This document shows, in pieces, positions 24,695 to 36,300 of a DNA stretch of 64,000 nt (positions are counted from its first letter, which is position 1; every line of letters starts with the position of its first letter). The position numbers were made by a program, and so were the translations under genes. Source of the stretch: Paenibacillus sp. Soil750 (GTDB lineage Bacteria; Bacillota; Bacilli; Paenibacillales; NBRC-103111); the NCBI RefSeq assembly GCF_001428045.1, contig NZ_LMSD01000012.1, positions 944,735-1,008,734 on the forward strand, written 5' to 3'. The notes below the pieces were generated by a model. The model was not told where the DNA came from and ran no database searches. It saw only the letters and a list, made by a program, of their open reading frames with translations.

Positions 24695-25780
24695 TTAGTG
24701 AAATTGTTCGGTTTCAAACATAATTTCGTCGATTAGCTTATTCCGGTAGAGCATAGATAAATTGAAGGTTTCGTATTCTTTCTCTTTATCTAACTCATCT
24801 AACAGCAGTGTGGCAATTAACTCTCGATCATCCGAATCTCCGGGCTCACGAAAATCAATAAATCCTGTTAGTTGCCGCGAGCTGATATCCACCGTTGCGG
24901 TTCCGATTGGTAATCCACCATAGGATTGTTGATAGATCTCATAAGATAACGTATCCAAATCATCTCTAACCAAAACGATGGAATAGTCATCTCTTGTTGG
25001 TATCCATATATCATCTTCAGATTGAATGTCATCCACCAAATCCAGCATATCAATATGCGTTAATTCCACCGTATCTACGGTCTCTCCATTAAAGATCATA
25101 TGGAACACGAACGAATCTGTTTGCTCTTCATTGAAATCTGCCACCATGAGTTCAGTGACAATATCCATCTCTTCATCAAACGGATCGAATTTCCACGAAA
25201 TATCCCCGATTACTTCCGAACCATAGATATGCAGGATGGCTTCCGCGATTAACTCGGCATCCTTATCATACACGTGATATTCGACACTACTCCTGTTTTC
25301 GTTAACAATGACAAGTTCATATCCCTGTTCTTTCTTTCGTTCCTCAAGCATTTCCAGCTGTTCCGAAGACAGTTCCGACTCCTGATCATCCAAGCTAATA
25401 TCTTCCCTGAGCCATGAGTAATCCAACCCATCATCATGCAGGAGATCTACACTCGAAATATAATCCTCTTGATACGTTGACGGCTCAACAGCATGCTCCG
25501 TCACTATGACAAAATCATAATCACTATAACTAACCGTAACCTCGCACTGGGCGATTCCAAGCGCATCAATCACATCCTGAATATAGGACTGAGCAAAATC
25601 ATAGACCGCTTGCTTATTCACAATCGTGATGGATTGTTGCTCCAGATGAATCGCGCCTTTAAGACGATCCGATTCCCTGTAGACTAGCGTTAACGTACCG
25701 ACAAACTCCCCATTGTACATAATATCGCAGACTTCGCCGCCTGCTGTTTTCAGGTCGGGTCTTAGCATAATATCGGCCAC
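24695..25780 (-). CDS. Acidic protein with three internal repeats, unknown function
   Basis: 361 residues from a GTG at 25780 behind GAGGAGG. It is very rich in Asp and Glu, and has no signal peptide or membrane segment. Segments at about 150-240 and 270-358 can be aligned: a Y-x-I/V-V strand, S-Y/E-Y, an aliphatic strand ending in G-x-I, a helix of I-x-x-L-L/M and a final F-x-M-I/Y-x-x-x-x-D-x-V/I. The first 100 residues look like a more distant copy (MYNGEFVGTLTLVYRE and AQSYIQDVIDALG). I cannot assign a family. It is monocistronic, facing a YjcZ-like peptide gene, with an inverted repeat (CTACAGA/TCTGTAG, 25797-25824) upstream. Confidence 0.6.
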   Translation of the reverse strand: MADIMLRPDLKTAGGEVCDIMYNGEFVGTLTLVYRESDRLKGAIHLEQQSITIVNKQAVYDFAQSYIQDVIDALGIAQCEVTVSYSDYDFVIVTEHAVEPSTYQEDYISSVDLLHDDGLDYSWLREDISLDDQESELSSEQLEMLEERKKEQGYELVIVNENRSSVEYHVYDKDAELIAEAILHIYGSEVIGDISWKFDPFDEEMDIVTELMVADFNEEQTDSFVFHMIFNGETVDTVELTHIDMLDLVDDIQSEDDIWIPTRDDYSIVLVRDDLDTLSYEIYQQSYGGLPIGTATVDISSRQLTGFIDFREPGDSDDRELIATLLLDELDKEKEYETFNLSMLYRNKLIDEIMFETEQFH

Positions 25781-25934
25781 GACTTCGTCGCCTCCTCTAC
25801 AGATCTTGTGTCATTCTTCTGTAGCATGCCCATTATCGACCAAAATATGAGTAATCAGGATATTCGTCTATACACTTCAGCCCCCACTTACATATCTTAT
25901 CTTATAACACTCACCACGAAAGGGGGGAATGTCC

Positions 25935-26018
25935 ATGTCAGCAGTAGGAACTTCATCAGCTGCAATTCTAGTACTTTTTATCCTTCTTGTTATCATAACT
26001 AGCGCATTCGTTATTTAA
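25935..26018 (+). CDS. YjcZ-like sporulation peptide
   Basis: A 27-residue peptide: MSAVGTSSAAILVLFILL followed by VIITSAFVI. A short Ser/Gly/Ala head and one hydrophobic helix are the hallmarks of the YjcZ/YjcM-like family of spore-associated membrane peptides in Bacillales. AAAGGGGGG precedes the ATG by about 7 nt. Upstream, CATATCTTA resembles a sigma-K -10 (CATAnnnTA), with AC 15 nt earlier. The role in sporulation is inferred from the family. Confidence 0.7.
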   Translation: MSAVGTSSAAILVLFILLVIITSAFVI

Positions 26019-26035
26019 TCATTAAGCTAAAAGCA

Positions 26036-26077
26036 AAAAGACGATCATCAGCCCACTGAGGCATGGTGATCGTCTTT
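26036..26077. terminator. Terminator between YjcZ-like gene and glycosyltransferase
   Basis: AAGACGATCA pairs with TGATCGTCTT around a 19-nt loop and is flanked by A- and T-runs, so it suits both convergent genes. Confidence 0.75.
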
Positions 26078-27521
26078 ATTTTTGGTGTTGCTGGTCGACT
26101 TGATTAAGCCGTTGCCGCTCTGTTTCAATGGCATTTAATTTAGCTGATAATATCTCTGTTGCACCTGGTTTATCCTTGAGCCGGGAGAAAATCTGCTTTG
26201 CCCTCGCAAGCTTTCCCGAACGCATCGCTAACTCGCCAAGCGACGTCGCGGCCTTCCACTCGCCAATGTGATAATCAGCGCTAACGCTTCCGCGGTAGTT
26301 AGGCAGACTGGACAACGACTGCTTAATACTCGTTTCTGCTAATCTCAGCAGTTCATCTGCTTGTCTCATTCTCACTTGTGCGAGCAAATAATGCACATCA
26401 GGGAAATCAGGTGAATGCGCCAATGCTTTGTGGCAATAGGCTTCCGCTTCTGCGTAATTTTTGCGCTGCATCATGATTTGTATGAGAAGTCGGTAGATCT
26501 CAGGCATCCGCCCGAATAAAGGTGTTTGTAAACCTAAGTGCTCGGCTTCAAGGAGGGATGTTACAGCTTGCTCTTCTAGCCCGATTCCCAGCGATTCCCG
26601 ACCGTAAAATAACCAGTGACCTGGATTCTCAGGCTCTTCTTCGATCATAAGCTTAAGCAAACGAAGGTTCCGTTCTAGCTTGCCCTTGCTTTGAATAACA
26701 GCTGGATCATACCCGTTATGATCTAGTCGGATTTTAACAGCTCTTCGGTACGTATCGAGCTGATAGACCCCTTTGTCCGTAGCAATTTGCTCATGGATGC
26801 GACCATAGTACCGAAGCCCCCGTTGTGCTGGAAACATCCGCACTTGCGAGAAATCATGTTGAACGGTTCCGTTTATTCGATTCAAATGCCAGACATGTAA
26901 GGCTGGGGTGATGTTCGAATGGTCGTACACACTCGCAACCTCGCGAATGGCACCGACATCCTCCGGAATCAAAACCTCATCGGCATCGATCCAGATAACC
27001 CAATCTGTCGTCACATGTTGAAGACCTATGTTACGCGCGGCGCCGAAGTTATCTTCCCACACGATAGGGACAACCTTTACCTTCGGATACTGCATAGCTA
27101 TCTTGCGTGTATCATCCGTCGACGAATCCACTAGCAGAATTTCATCGACAGCTCCTTGCAGAGCCACGATACACTTCGCAATATTTGCAGCTTCATTATG
27201 TGATAAAATTGCCGCGGTCACCGTGACCTTGGGAACATATAAGAGATCCTCGATGTCTGGTCGCGACGCGCTTTGGGGAATCTTCTGCATCGCCTTATAG
27301 ATGTGATTCACCCACTTGGCTTGTGGATCCAGCAGCCAAGCACGGTCGAAGACCCGCTTCGCTGCGCCAGCTTGTTGTTGCAGGAGCAGCGTTTCACCGA
27401 GCAGTACCCAAAGCTGAGCTTCCAAGGGTTTATAGCGAATGGCTTGGAAGAGCTCCGCTTCGGCTTCTCGGGGTTTGTTGGATTGGATGAGGGTGATGAT
27501 GTGGTTAATTTCGGACGTCAT
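26076..27521 (-). CDS. Family-2 glycosyltransferase with TPR repeats
   Basis: 481 residues. TPR-like helices at 1-75 and about 300-475 flank a GT2 domain at about 95-250. The GT2 signature is VTVTAAILSHNEAANIAK, then VDSSTDDT, and the metal-binding DAD in WVIWIDADEVL. A similar domain order occurs in SunS-like and TPR-GT2 enzymes that glycosylate proteins or peptides. The start codon overlaps the stop of the secreted-protein gene upstream by 4 nt (ATGA), so they are translationally coupled. That secreted protein is a natural candidate substrate, but this is inference. Confidence 0.83.
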   Translation of the reverse strand: MTSEINHIITLIQSNKPREAEAELFQAIRYKPLEAQLWVLLGETLLLQQQAGAAKRVFDRAWLLDPQAKWVNHIYKAMQKIPQSASRPDIEDLLYVPKVTVTAAILSHNEAANIAKCIVALQGAVDEILLVDSSTDDTRKIAMQYPKVKVVPIVWEDNFGAARNIGLQHVTTDWVIWIDADEVLIPEDVGAIREVASVYDHSNITPALHVWHLNRINGTVQHDFSQVRMFPAQRGLRYYGRIHEQIATDKGVYQLDTYRRAVKIRLDHNGYDPAVIQSKGKLERNLRLLKLMIEEEPENPGHWLFYGRESLGIGLEEQAVTSLLEAEHLGLQTPLFGRMPEIYRLLIQIMMQRKNYAEAEAYCHKALAHSPDFPDVHYLLAQVRMRQADELLRLAETSIKQSLSSLPNYRGSVSADYHIGEWKAATSLGELAMRSGKLARAKQIFSRLKDKPGATEILSAKLNAIETERQRLNQVDQQHQK

Positions 27522-29314
27522 TGTTTTTTGAAAGGAACGTAGAATACACTCGCCCCATTGAATGGATCAAATCTCAATATGTCACTGGTTCCAGATACTG
27601 CACTTGAACTATAGGTTGCAATATATGAACCTGAGTCAAATCCAAAAACTATATTTTCAGGTGTAGTCATAGTTACATACTCATTCTCAGTGAAGGTATT
27701 CCAAAACTCATAATTGTACTGATTGTCTGGATATAAACGGCTTAGCTGAATCGCGGGATTCCCCGCTAAATTTGGTGTCTGCTGCGCTGATGCTAATCTA
27801 AAATTAAAGTCATCCAGGTAAAGATGATTAGGATTTGAGTCGTGTGCATACACTTTCATTTTCGTCGTCCAATCATTTGCCCCATATCCCGCATCAAACT
27901 TCAGATAATGATTTTGATATACGGATGCTGTAACTGTACCAGTCGCGTAATTTTGAAGATCTGAATTACTAATCGTAATGGAGGAATCATTAAATCCTCT
28001 TGCACTTTGATAATCCAAAATGAAACTACTTTTACCTACACCTTGAATCGATTGATATAGATTGATAGATTCGGGGAACGGGTCCTTATCCGTGCGTTCA
28101 ATATCAACTTTAAGTACAGTTTTGGGTTGGTTGGGATGTGAAATATCATTCGCACGAATTTCCTTGATTCTTGCTGGATATTCATTCGAATATCCTAATG
28201 TTTTCCAAGAAAACACATTAGCCTGATTAAGATCAATAGCTCTACTTACAAAATCCGAAGAGGATACCTGAAATTCTGCATATAATTCAAAGTGCATTAA
28301 ATTCTCGTCTGTATCATAGAAAATTTCATTTAAGTCAATCATAGCATCATTAGATAAAAATAAAACTGGATTGTTAGATGACTGAACATGTGCAGCAAGT
28401 ACACTATTGCTTTTAACCTGTGGAGGCGTATTCACTGCTGCAACTTGAAAAGGGATCTTCACCTTAGTGAATCCGCCTCTGTGATCGGTAATTGTAACTT
28501 TCAAATCGAAGTCACCAGGTTCTTGTGGGATTATATCCTCCCATTCAGAACATTCACAGTAGTTACCTATTTCAAAGTTAGGATTATTTTCTTCTGAATA
28601 AATGAAATCGAGCGAATCTTCGTTCGAATCTCTTAAGTAAGAATTAATTCGATTTTCAATGTCCACACTACGAATTGATTCACCTACAACCCCTTTAATC
28701 TTGAAATCAAAAGGTCTGATTTGTTGTGGAGCAGAATTGCCATTATTGTATGTAATAGAATCAAAACTAGCAATATTAGTTGGACTAATATTTTCAAGAA
28801 AATCCGTGACTTGATCTTGAGTATACGTCGATTGATTCATTAAAGGTATAACATTCGAAATATCGATTTTATAATCATCAGGATCCTCTGAATTCTCAAC
28901 GACAATGACTTTAAACGAATCCGTAATCGTTGTATATTCTTCTCCTTCGTACCTTTCACCTGTGACTGTAAACGTAGCAGCACCCACATGATCGGCCTTA
29001 ATTTCATAAATTCCATCATAATAATTTTTTGTAAAGGCTCCCGAAACAGGGTGGTCCTCACTTTGCTCTTCTTCAAATGTAATATCTACTTCTAAATAAC
29101 TAGCATTATATAGTGCATTTAAATCAATATATTTCATGCCGTTCTTAGGAATAACAATTGTTTGTATTTTTTCAACTGTTGTTGGTACTGGGTCTTGCTT
29201 TGCATAACTAACTTCAACCGGAACCATGATCATTGGAGCAGCCAAAGCTGTAACACCTGCTATTGTTCCGATCAATTTCTCTCTTCTCCTAGAGCCTTTC
29301 GTTTTCCCCATCAC
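27518..29314 (-). CDS. Secreted protein with cadherin-like/Ig-like segments, unknown function
   Basis: 598 residues. The N-terminus is a signal peptide (KLIGTIAGVTALAAPM, cleavage after SYA, about residue 38). The mature protein is Ser/Thr/Asn/Asp-rich and looks all-beta: repeated strand patterns such as KADHVGAATFTVTGERY, FDLKVTITDHRGGFTKVKI, and a segment TPPQVKSNSVLA opening a second sandwich near residue 300. I recognise no catalytic motif, sortase signal or SLH domain, so cell attachment is unclear. CECS at about residue 245 is the only cysteine cluster. It shares a 4-nt overlap with the glycosyltransferase gene. Confidence 0.6.
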   Translation of the reverse strand: MMGKTKGSRRREKLIGTIAGVTALAAPMIMVPVEVSYAKQDPVPTTVEKIQTIVIPKNGMKYIDLNALYNASYLEVDITFEEEQSEDHPVSGAFTKNYYDGIYEIKADHVGAATFTVTGERYEGEEYTTITDSFKVIVVENSEDPDDYKIDISNVIPLMNQSTYTQDQVTDFLENISPTNIASFDSITYNNGNSAPQQIRPFDFKIKGVVGESIRSVDIENRINSYLRDSNEDSLDFIYSEENNPNFEIGNYCECSEWEDIIPQEPGDFDLKVTITDHRGGFTKVKIPFQVAAVNTPPQVKSNSVLAAHVQSSNNPVLFLSNDAMIDLNEIFYDTDENLMHFELYAEFQVSSSDFVSRAIDLNQANVFSWKTLGYSNEYPARIKEIRANDISHPNQPKTVLKVDIERTDKDPFPESINLYQSIQGVGKSSFILDYQSARGFNDSSITISNSDLQNYATGTVTASVYQNHYLKFDAGYGANDWTTKMKVYAHDSNPNHLYLDDFNFRLASAQQTPNLAGNPAIQLSRLYPDNQYNYEFWNTFTENEYVTMTTPENIVFGFDSGSYIATYSSSAVSGTSDILRFDPFNGASVFYVPFKKQ

Positions 29315-29388
29315 TCACACCACCATCATCTATTAGTCTTTCTCTCATTCTATCATACGAAATTTGCACTAAAAACCCCTCAAACGAC

Positions 29389-29415
29389 AAAAAACCTCAA
29401 AATACGAGGTTTTTG
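29389..29415 (-). terminator. Terminator of the HAD phosphatase gene
   Basis: AAAAACCTC pairs with GAGGTTTTT around a loop of about 7 nt; the A- and T-runs allow both directions. Confidence 0.75.
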
Positions 29416-29427
29416 ACCGATTTCTAT

Positions 29428-30228
29428 TTAAAAACAGTACTTTCGTATGGCTTCATGTACACCTTCATTATTATTAGAAGATGTCACGGCATCAGCTGCC
29501 TCTTTCACATCATTTGGTGAATTCTCAACGGCAATCCCCAAACCAGCAAAACTCATCATTTCCAGATCATTATAGTAGTTGCCAATCGCCATAATTTCAG
29601 GGGCTTCTATCTCTAAAGTAGCTGCCAAGGCCTTCAATGCATTCCCCTTATTGGCCGTCGGATTCATCACATCAATGAACAAATCTCCACTGCGAATCAT
29701 CCTCAAATTCCCATAGAGCTTCTGCTCCTCCCACTCCAATTGAACACGATCCAACACATCCGGTTGAGCAAAAAGCGTAAATTTAACGATCGGCACCCCG
29801 AGCTCTGAAACAGAAGTAACAAGTTTAGGATTAATGAGAAACTTCTGGTACATCATCTTCTCATATTCACCGACTCGTTCGATATACATATTAAATGCTG
29901 TACACACATCGAAGTGAATCCCTTCTCGGCGTGCATAAGCCAACATACTTTCGATTTCACTAATTTCAAAAGAAAACTCATTCACCAACGACTGTCCTCG
30001 CTCATCGGCATGAACGGTTACCGCTCCATTATGCGTGATCATCGTTCCTTCCAAGCCTAATTGCTCTAGGATCGGCAACGTACTTACCGGCGCTCTCCCC
30101 GTACAAAGAACAATATGGCAGCCTTGATCATGAATCTCCTGTATAGTTTCAATCGTTTGGTCCGTTAATTCGTGATGATCGTTAAGCAGTGTCCCATCTA
30201 CATCTAGTGCGATTAATCGATAGTTCAA
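29428..30228 (-). CDS. Cof-type HAD-superfamily phosphatase
   Basis: 266 residues. The nucleophile motif DVDGTLL opens the protein (Asp9, Asp11). Motif II serine/threonine lies in LCTGRAP, motif III lysine around TANKGNAL, and motif IV aspartates in GNYYNDLEM. The C2B cap sits between. Cof proteins dephosphorylate sugar phosphates, flavin or pyridoxal phosphates. Monocistronic; the real substrate is unknown. Confidence 0.9.
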   Translation of the reverse strand: MNYRLIALDVDGTLLNDHHELTDQTIETIQEIHDQGCHIVLCTGRAPVSTLPILEQLGLEGTMITHNGAVTVHADERGQSLVNEFSFEISEIESMLAYARREGIHFDVCTAFNMYIERVGEYEKMMYQKFLINPKLVTSVSELGVPIVKFTLFAQPDVLDRVQLEWEEQKLYGNLRMIRSGDLFIDVMNPTANKGNALKALAATLEIEAPEIMAIGNYYNDLEMMSFAGLGIAVENSPNDVKEAADAVTSSNNNEGVHEAIRKYCF

Positions 30229-30334
30229 GGTATTCTCTCCTCGCTCTTTTCTTATCGACTAATTGTACCATAGGTGCAAAATCAGTTCACCGTTTTTACA
30301 ATAACAACAACGACTTCTCAAGATCTACTCTTCG

Positions 30335-33300
30335 TTATTGCACCCGATGAACACCAACCGATTGCTGAGCATTCCCAATGATTTCGATAGGAATATCTTC
30401 CTTTTTCACAACACCATTACTGTACCTAATCTGAAAATGAATCGTTTGTGCGCCTAGGGGTAATCCCTCCGTTAGAGATTGGAATTGGCTATCAAATAAT
30501 TCACCACTAAACATGGTAGTATCAATGGACTGTGGTTTCAACTTTTCAGAAACATATAAGGTATGACCATCCAAACTAATCGTATCGATCCAAGCGATGA
30601 CCTCATCAACCGAGGTAGCTGCGCTCTGACTTTTCACAACAAATATCTCGCCAGAATAAAATTGTTTTGGATTTTCTTGTGTTTGGTGCCCTTTCTGATT
30701 ATGCAAAATCAACCAATTGTCCGTGTAAGTCACAACAGTTCTTATGGTCAAAGGCAACGCGGTGATCATTTTGACTACCGTTGTAGTAAGATACCCATCC
30801 GTAGCGGTGAGTGTAACTAGGTAATTTCCAGGATCAGTGAACTTTTGCGTAAAATTAATACTTGTAAAAGTCTTAGTAACCCCATCTGGCCCCTGAAGGG
30901 TCCATAAGTAAGAGAGCACATCGCCATCAGGATCTGTCGAAGTATTGGTACTCCGCACCTCATCCCCTTCCCAGACCGGCTTAGGATGCCAATCGAAATC
31001 AGCTACTGGGGGTCTATTGATGTACAACCAAGTTTGTGGTGAATAGTCTGACCAGATAACGCCGTCAAATACCCTAACACGAACTCTTAATTTTTGACCA
31101 GCCGGTAGATCGGCATTTACTGTCCAGCTACCGGATGTTGAAGATGTGCCTTGATAATACTGACCTGAATCTACAATTATTGTATCGTTAGCTTCATTCG
31201 TGATTTGAACTTGAAAATACGTAAATGTTGTACCTGGATCCGGGTCTACTTGACTCCATTTCAGCGTTGGCCGCAATTTACTAAATCTGGTTGGCGAAGC
31301 TTGTGTGCCATTGGGATCCAACATGGTTGCTGTTGGTGGACGGTTTGTAATAAGCCACCCTATATTCGACCATGCCGACCAAGCAATTCCATCGAAAACC
31401 CTTACTTGAACTTGGTACTTTTGTCCTTGCGCTAGTAATTGTGTTGTTATCCATTCTTGTGTAGTTGCAGAAGTTCCTTGTGGTTTGATACCACTGTCAA
31501 CGACGACATTTCCAACCTCATCTTTTAGTACTACTTGAAAAGCAGCAAAGGTTGTTCCAGCATCCGGATCGGTTTGATTCCATGTAATTGTAGGTTGCCG
31601 TGTATTCACATAACTAGGACTTGTTTGTGTACCATTTGGGAATGTAAGTACGGCTGCAGGCGGTTGATTTGGCAACGGAATCGTAATATGAATTGTTTGT
31701 TCTACCCAATCGGACCATGCTCCGTATTCGTCGGCGACGGCAGCCCTGACGGTATAGAGACCTGTTTCAGTAGGACGCGTAAGCTTTCCTAATTGGGTTA
31801 CGCCACTTGGCGTTGTATAGCTGTATCTGTTATTAAAAATACCTCTTGTGCTCTGATAATTTTTCCCCGTCACTTCAGTTGAATAGTTTGCCATGCTTAG
31901 CCATCGATCCGGGTCGTAACCTGTTTCTGTCCATTGAATCGTATGATCTGGATTCTCAGCAATCGTGAATTGTTCTATTGGCCTTCTGTGAACCAAGATT
32001 GAATGAGTTGTAGGGTCTGACATTTTCTGAAACATGGCAAAGATAGGTGATGGATATTTGAATCCAGCTGGCGCAGGGTCGTCGGGTTCTTGGAATTCAA
32101 CCTTGAATACGCCTACCTTCGAAATACTAGGGCTTGGTGTTTGAATAACAACGCCATTATAGCTGTTAGTTCCTATAGGATCGGAAGCACCATCCCCAGC
32201 ATTAAGAAATTTATAAGGTTCCATATTAGTAAATTTCCATTTCGCTAGATTGGGAATAGCAGGATCGTTCTCAGGATCAAAATAACTTGTATTATACGTA
32301 ATTGGCATATTAACAATGGCTTGATTGGCAACTGCCGTATCACCACTCTCGTAAATCATAGCATTGAAACCTTGAAGCTCTACATACGGGGATTCCGAGT
32401 AAAGGCCATAAGATCCTGCAACTGCGAATGTATCGTCATAAACATCGATGATTGGAATTCCAGCTGCGTAGACAATAATGTGATTAGCCCTTACCTTGGC
32501 TTTGATCTCTGTGTATACCCCAAGCTTGGAATTATAAGTTTTACTCATAATAGTAGATGAAATACCATTAACAATTTTGGTCAGCTTGATAAGATTCGGT
32601 GTCATTTCTACTCTGTACATGTTTTTATTATTTTGCACTCTAAATCCGATGCCTGCTGTGACGCTATCGCTATACGTATTAAAATTAAATTTGGTTTTGA
32701 TGTTAATATCGCCGTTATAAAAACTAGCATCATTATTGGAGAGGAAACCGTAACTACTATTTCCAGTTGTGTTGTTTACATCTGTTTTCACAGATAATAT
32801 CCATTCTTGCCTATTCTGACTACCTCCGTAATCTGAAATTCCTTGATACACAACTTTTATTGTGCCATCTTCTGTCAAGTTAATGCTTTTTATACCATAT
32901 GACTGACTTCCATTTCCTGAATCGGAGAAATTCGTAAAAGCCAATCCTGTTGGTATATCCACTTCTTTGACACCTGTAGTCATATCGTAGGACAATATGT
33001 TCGTTTCACCGTTACCTATAATCAATTTTCCGTCTGAGGATATTGTAGCTTTTGGAATAGGACTTCTATATGCAATGTCGCCATCATCTGGCCAATATTG
33101 AATTAAATATCCGTATGTTTTCACTCGATCTATCGTCGTCGTTTGTTCCGTTCCTAGATCGTAGAACATCAAATCCCAAAAGCCATTCTTACCAACAGTG
33201 GTGTAATAACCGCTCTCAACCGTCTGTTTGATATAAGCGATTCGATTATTAAAAACACCTAAGTAGTAAATCAAATTATTGTGAGGATCGGAAGGATTCC

Positions 33301-36300
33301 CACCACCTACTAGATCTAACGCAACAGCACCCGTATTTGAATTTAAAACTACTCTTACAGCACCATATTTAATAACCATCCTAGACTCATTATCGGAGAA
33401 GTAATCTATGCTGATACCTGTCCGATTATATGCCCAAGAAGCTAGGGTAGGCGTATATTCCCACATGACAACGCCACCGCTGTTATACTTTACTAGGCTA
33501 CACGAATGTGCGTAATTGTCATAAGTTCCGTAGTCGCACTTATTCTTGTAGACATTGCCACTCGAGTCCTTATTGAAAGGTGAGCTAAACTGAGTGGTTC
33601 CGCGAGGAACCATATAACCGTCCCAATCATACCAGTAATCCACCGAGTCCATGAGCCCCCCTGCATTTGTAATAGTAGGATTCGGGCCAATAAACATGGT
33701 TGGATATGTAGTTGGTTCTGGTGGTGGACAAGTAGGAGAATCAGACCACGCAGATCCACATGTTAACGTTTTGGTACCCGTATATGCGGGAGCTACCAAT
33801 TGGTTGGTATCGTTCTTCGTAAAATTCAAGATGTCAGAAATTCTGGTTACAATCTCATGATAAGTACTATTTTGCCAGTATGAGTTATATCCACCCTGTC
33901 TTTGAAATATCATATCCGAATTATATTCCGTCTTGTTAGCATAATTGAGTTTTGGTATTACTGGCTCTCCCCAACCGCCATTGTTATTAATTTGTGGCGC
34001 GGCACTGTGTGTCGAACCATAGGGCATTTGAGGATTGTCTTCATTATAAAAGTAGATGGCATCGCCATTTTGCGCTGATTTCCAAAGATGTTTGGCAATT
34101 CTATTTTCTTTGTTAAAAGCAGCATAGTAACCATCTAATTTACCTGTATTACCACAATCATGACAATAACCCTTGTATGTGCTAAACCATTTTGTTATTA
34201 CATTGGAACTAGTAATTGACTTATACGGCTCGTAATTTGTCATATTCTTCGTACTAATCGAGTTGTCGCCTGCATGATAATTATATAGTTTTGGTGCCGA
34301 AGTGCTTGTGTGGGAAGAGGCTGTCCATGTTGCCGAATTAACCAATGTATTAGCTGTTGGCGTAACGGACGTAATGTTAGATGGCTCAGGTTGAACCCCA
34401 AAAGCTGAGAAATCCACTTCTGGCATTTGGTTGACCACTTCGAATGGAAAATCTTTATCCGTTGATTTCTTTAGACCAAGACCTTCTTTTAGGTGAATGT
34501 GAATATTACAAGTCTTCGCCACTTGAGTTGGTGTGTATGTAAAGTTTCCATTACCATCAGGGGTGATATTAATTAATGTGTCGTCTGCTAACGAACCATT
34601 ATTATTGTTGTCGCAAGCTAAAGTAACTGTGTGCTCCGAAATTGGATCACTATCAGGGCTGTAGGATTTGTCTTGGAAAGACATGGAAACATTTCGTATC
34701 CCAATATCGTTATAGTCTAATTTTGCCACAGGTGGCAAGTCTTCTAAGACGTTCAAATTAGATTGCGCTGTATTAAGGGACCGCAATCCTGCGCTATCTG
34801 TTACATCCAGTTGAATGTTGTAATCACCGAAAGCTGGATATATAGGCAGTTTAGTTCCGTGCCAGTCACAATTTGATATTGTCCTAGATTTATACGGACT
34901 GTAACTATTAGTACAGCTAATATCTGGTGTAAATGATCTGCCTTCGACTACTTTTGGCGGTAATGTAATGATAGGGACTGGATTCGGAGGCACAACGCTC
35001 ATGGTTGCCGAAGTTTGTGACTGATTACCACATTTATCCGTTGCGGTTACCTTGATACTATGTGTACCAAGAACATTTGCATTGAAATTGTACGTCCATC
35101 CATTAGGTTCGTGATCCCATAAATCGTAATCGGTTCCCAGTTGTCGTACCCATGAACTCGAGCTCCCTGGGAAATCCCAGGTAAGAAAGTAAGGATCTCC
35201 ATCAGGATCATAAGGTTCGTCATGATCTCCAGGAATCATAGCTGATTTTTGAATGACTCGCAGCCAAACACGTTCATCTACAGCAAACATACTCTCAGGT
35301 ATAATGCTTCCACCATCGTAAGCTTGGAACCAACCAACACGTACGACCGGTGGGCTATTAGATCCTACACAAGATGCTGGTGAAATAACCTGGAATGTCT
35401 TTGGCACTGCATTCGCTTCCCCACCACACGTGGACGTGACTTTAAGTGAGACACTGACAGTTCCGATTGTCATCCAACCAGGGTCTGGTGGTAAGTCACC
35501 AACATTGAATGAAAAAGCGCCAGTATTTGAATAGACCTTTGAGTTTCCATTTTGTGAAACAGTATAGATAACATTTTGAATTGCACAACCATTACCACCA
35601 GTAACGGAAATGCCATCGGCTATAACACCGTTGTAACTCCCGAACTCAATTGAGGGTTTTTCGATTTTAAACTTGGCTGTAATTTCTTCCTTAGAAGGGG
35701 GGATGGAGCAGGTAGATTGGGGAGTGATGGTTATGGATTTGGTGTTGTCAGAGGTGTTCGATTCACCTGTTATAGGATCAATGATGATAGAGATTCCATA
35801 GGGGGAAGTTGATGTGAAGGATTTGGTGAAGGTGCCAGTCTTTTTCTCGCCTGCGTTTATACCTGTGTAGTTAAAGGTGTTAAGTACTATGCCGTCTATT
35901 AAGACTTTCACATTAAAGGAAGTTGTAATATCGGTACCACCTGTATTTGTGAAGGAGAAGTGGTAGTTTGTTGATTTGTTTACCTCAATGCATTGCCCTT
36001 CTTCATCAAGGATAACGTTTCCCAGATTAGGTGGGCCAGTTGCGGTTTCATAAGTGATTTTTATGTGGTCAGGGTATTTGTATGTTTTGGATTTTAGATT
36101 TACCTTGAAAGCAGCGTAGTAGACCATTACTTTTGCACCGGGAAGTCCGAGTTGCTTAGCATAGTCTGATTCATAGTTTAGATCTTGAGTATAAAATACT
36201 TCGAAGAGATCTGATGTTATGCCTTTTGTTTCAACATAATGAGTTTTAGCTGCAACAGTTACACCATCTGATACACCAGCAGGACCAGAAACACTTGTAC

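Noticed and set aside
26919..27300. Short plus-strand frames over the glycosyltransferase gene
   Set aside because: They are antisense to the GT2 domain with an intact DAD motif, and have no ribosome sites.
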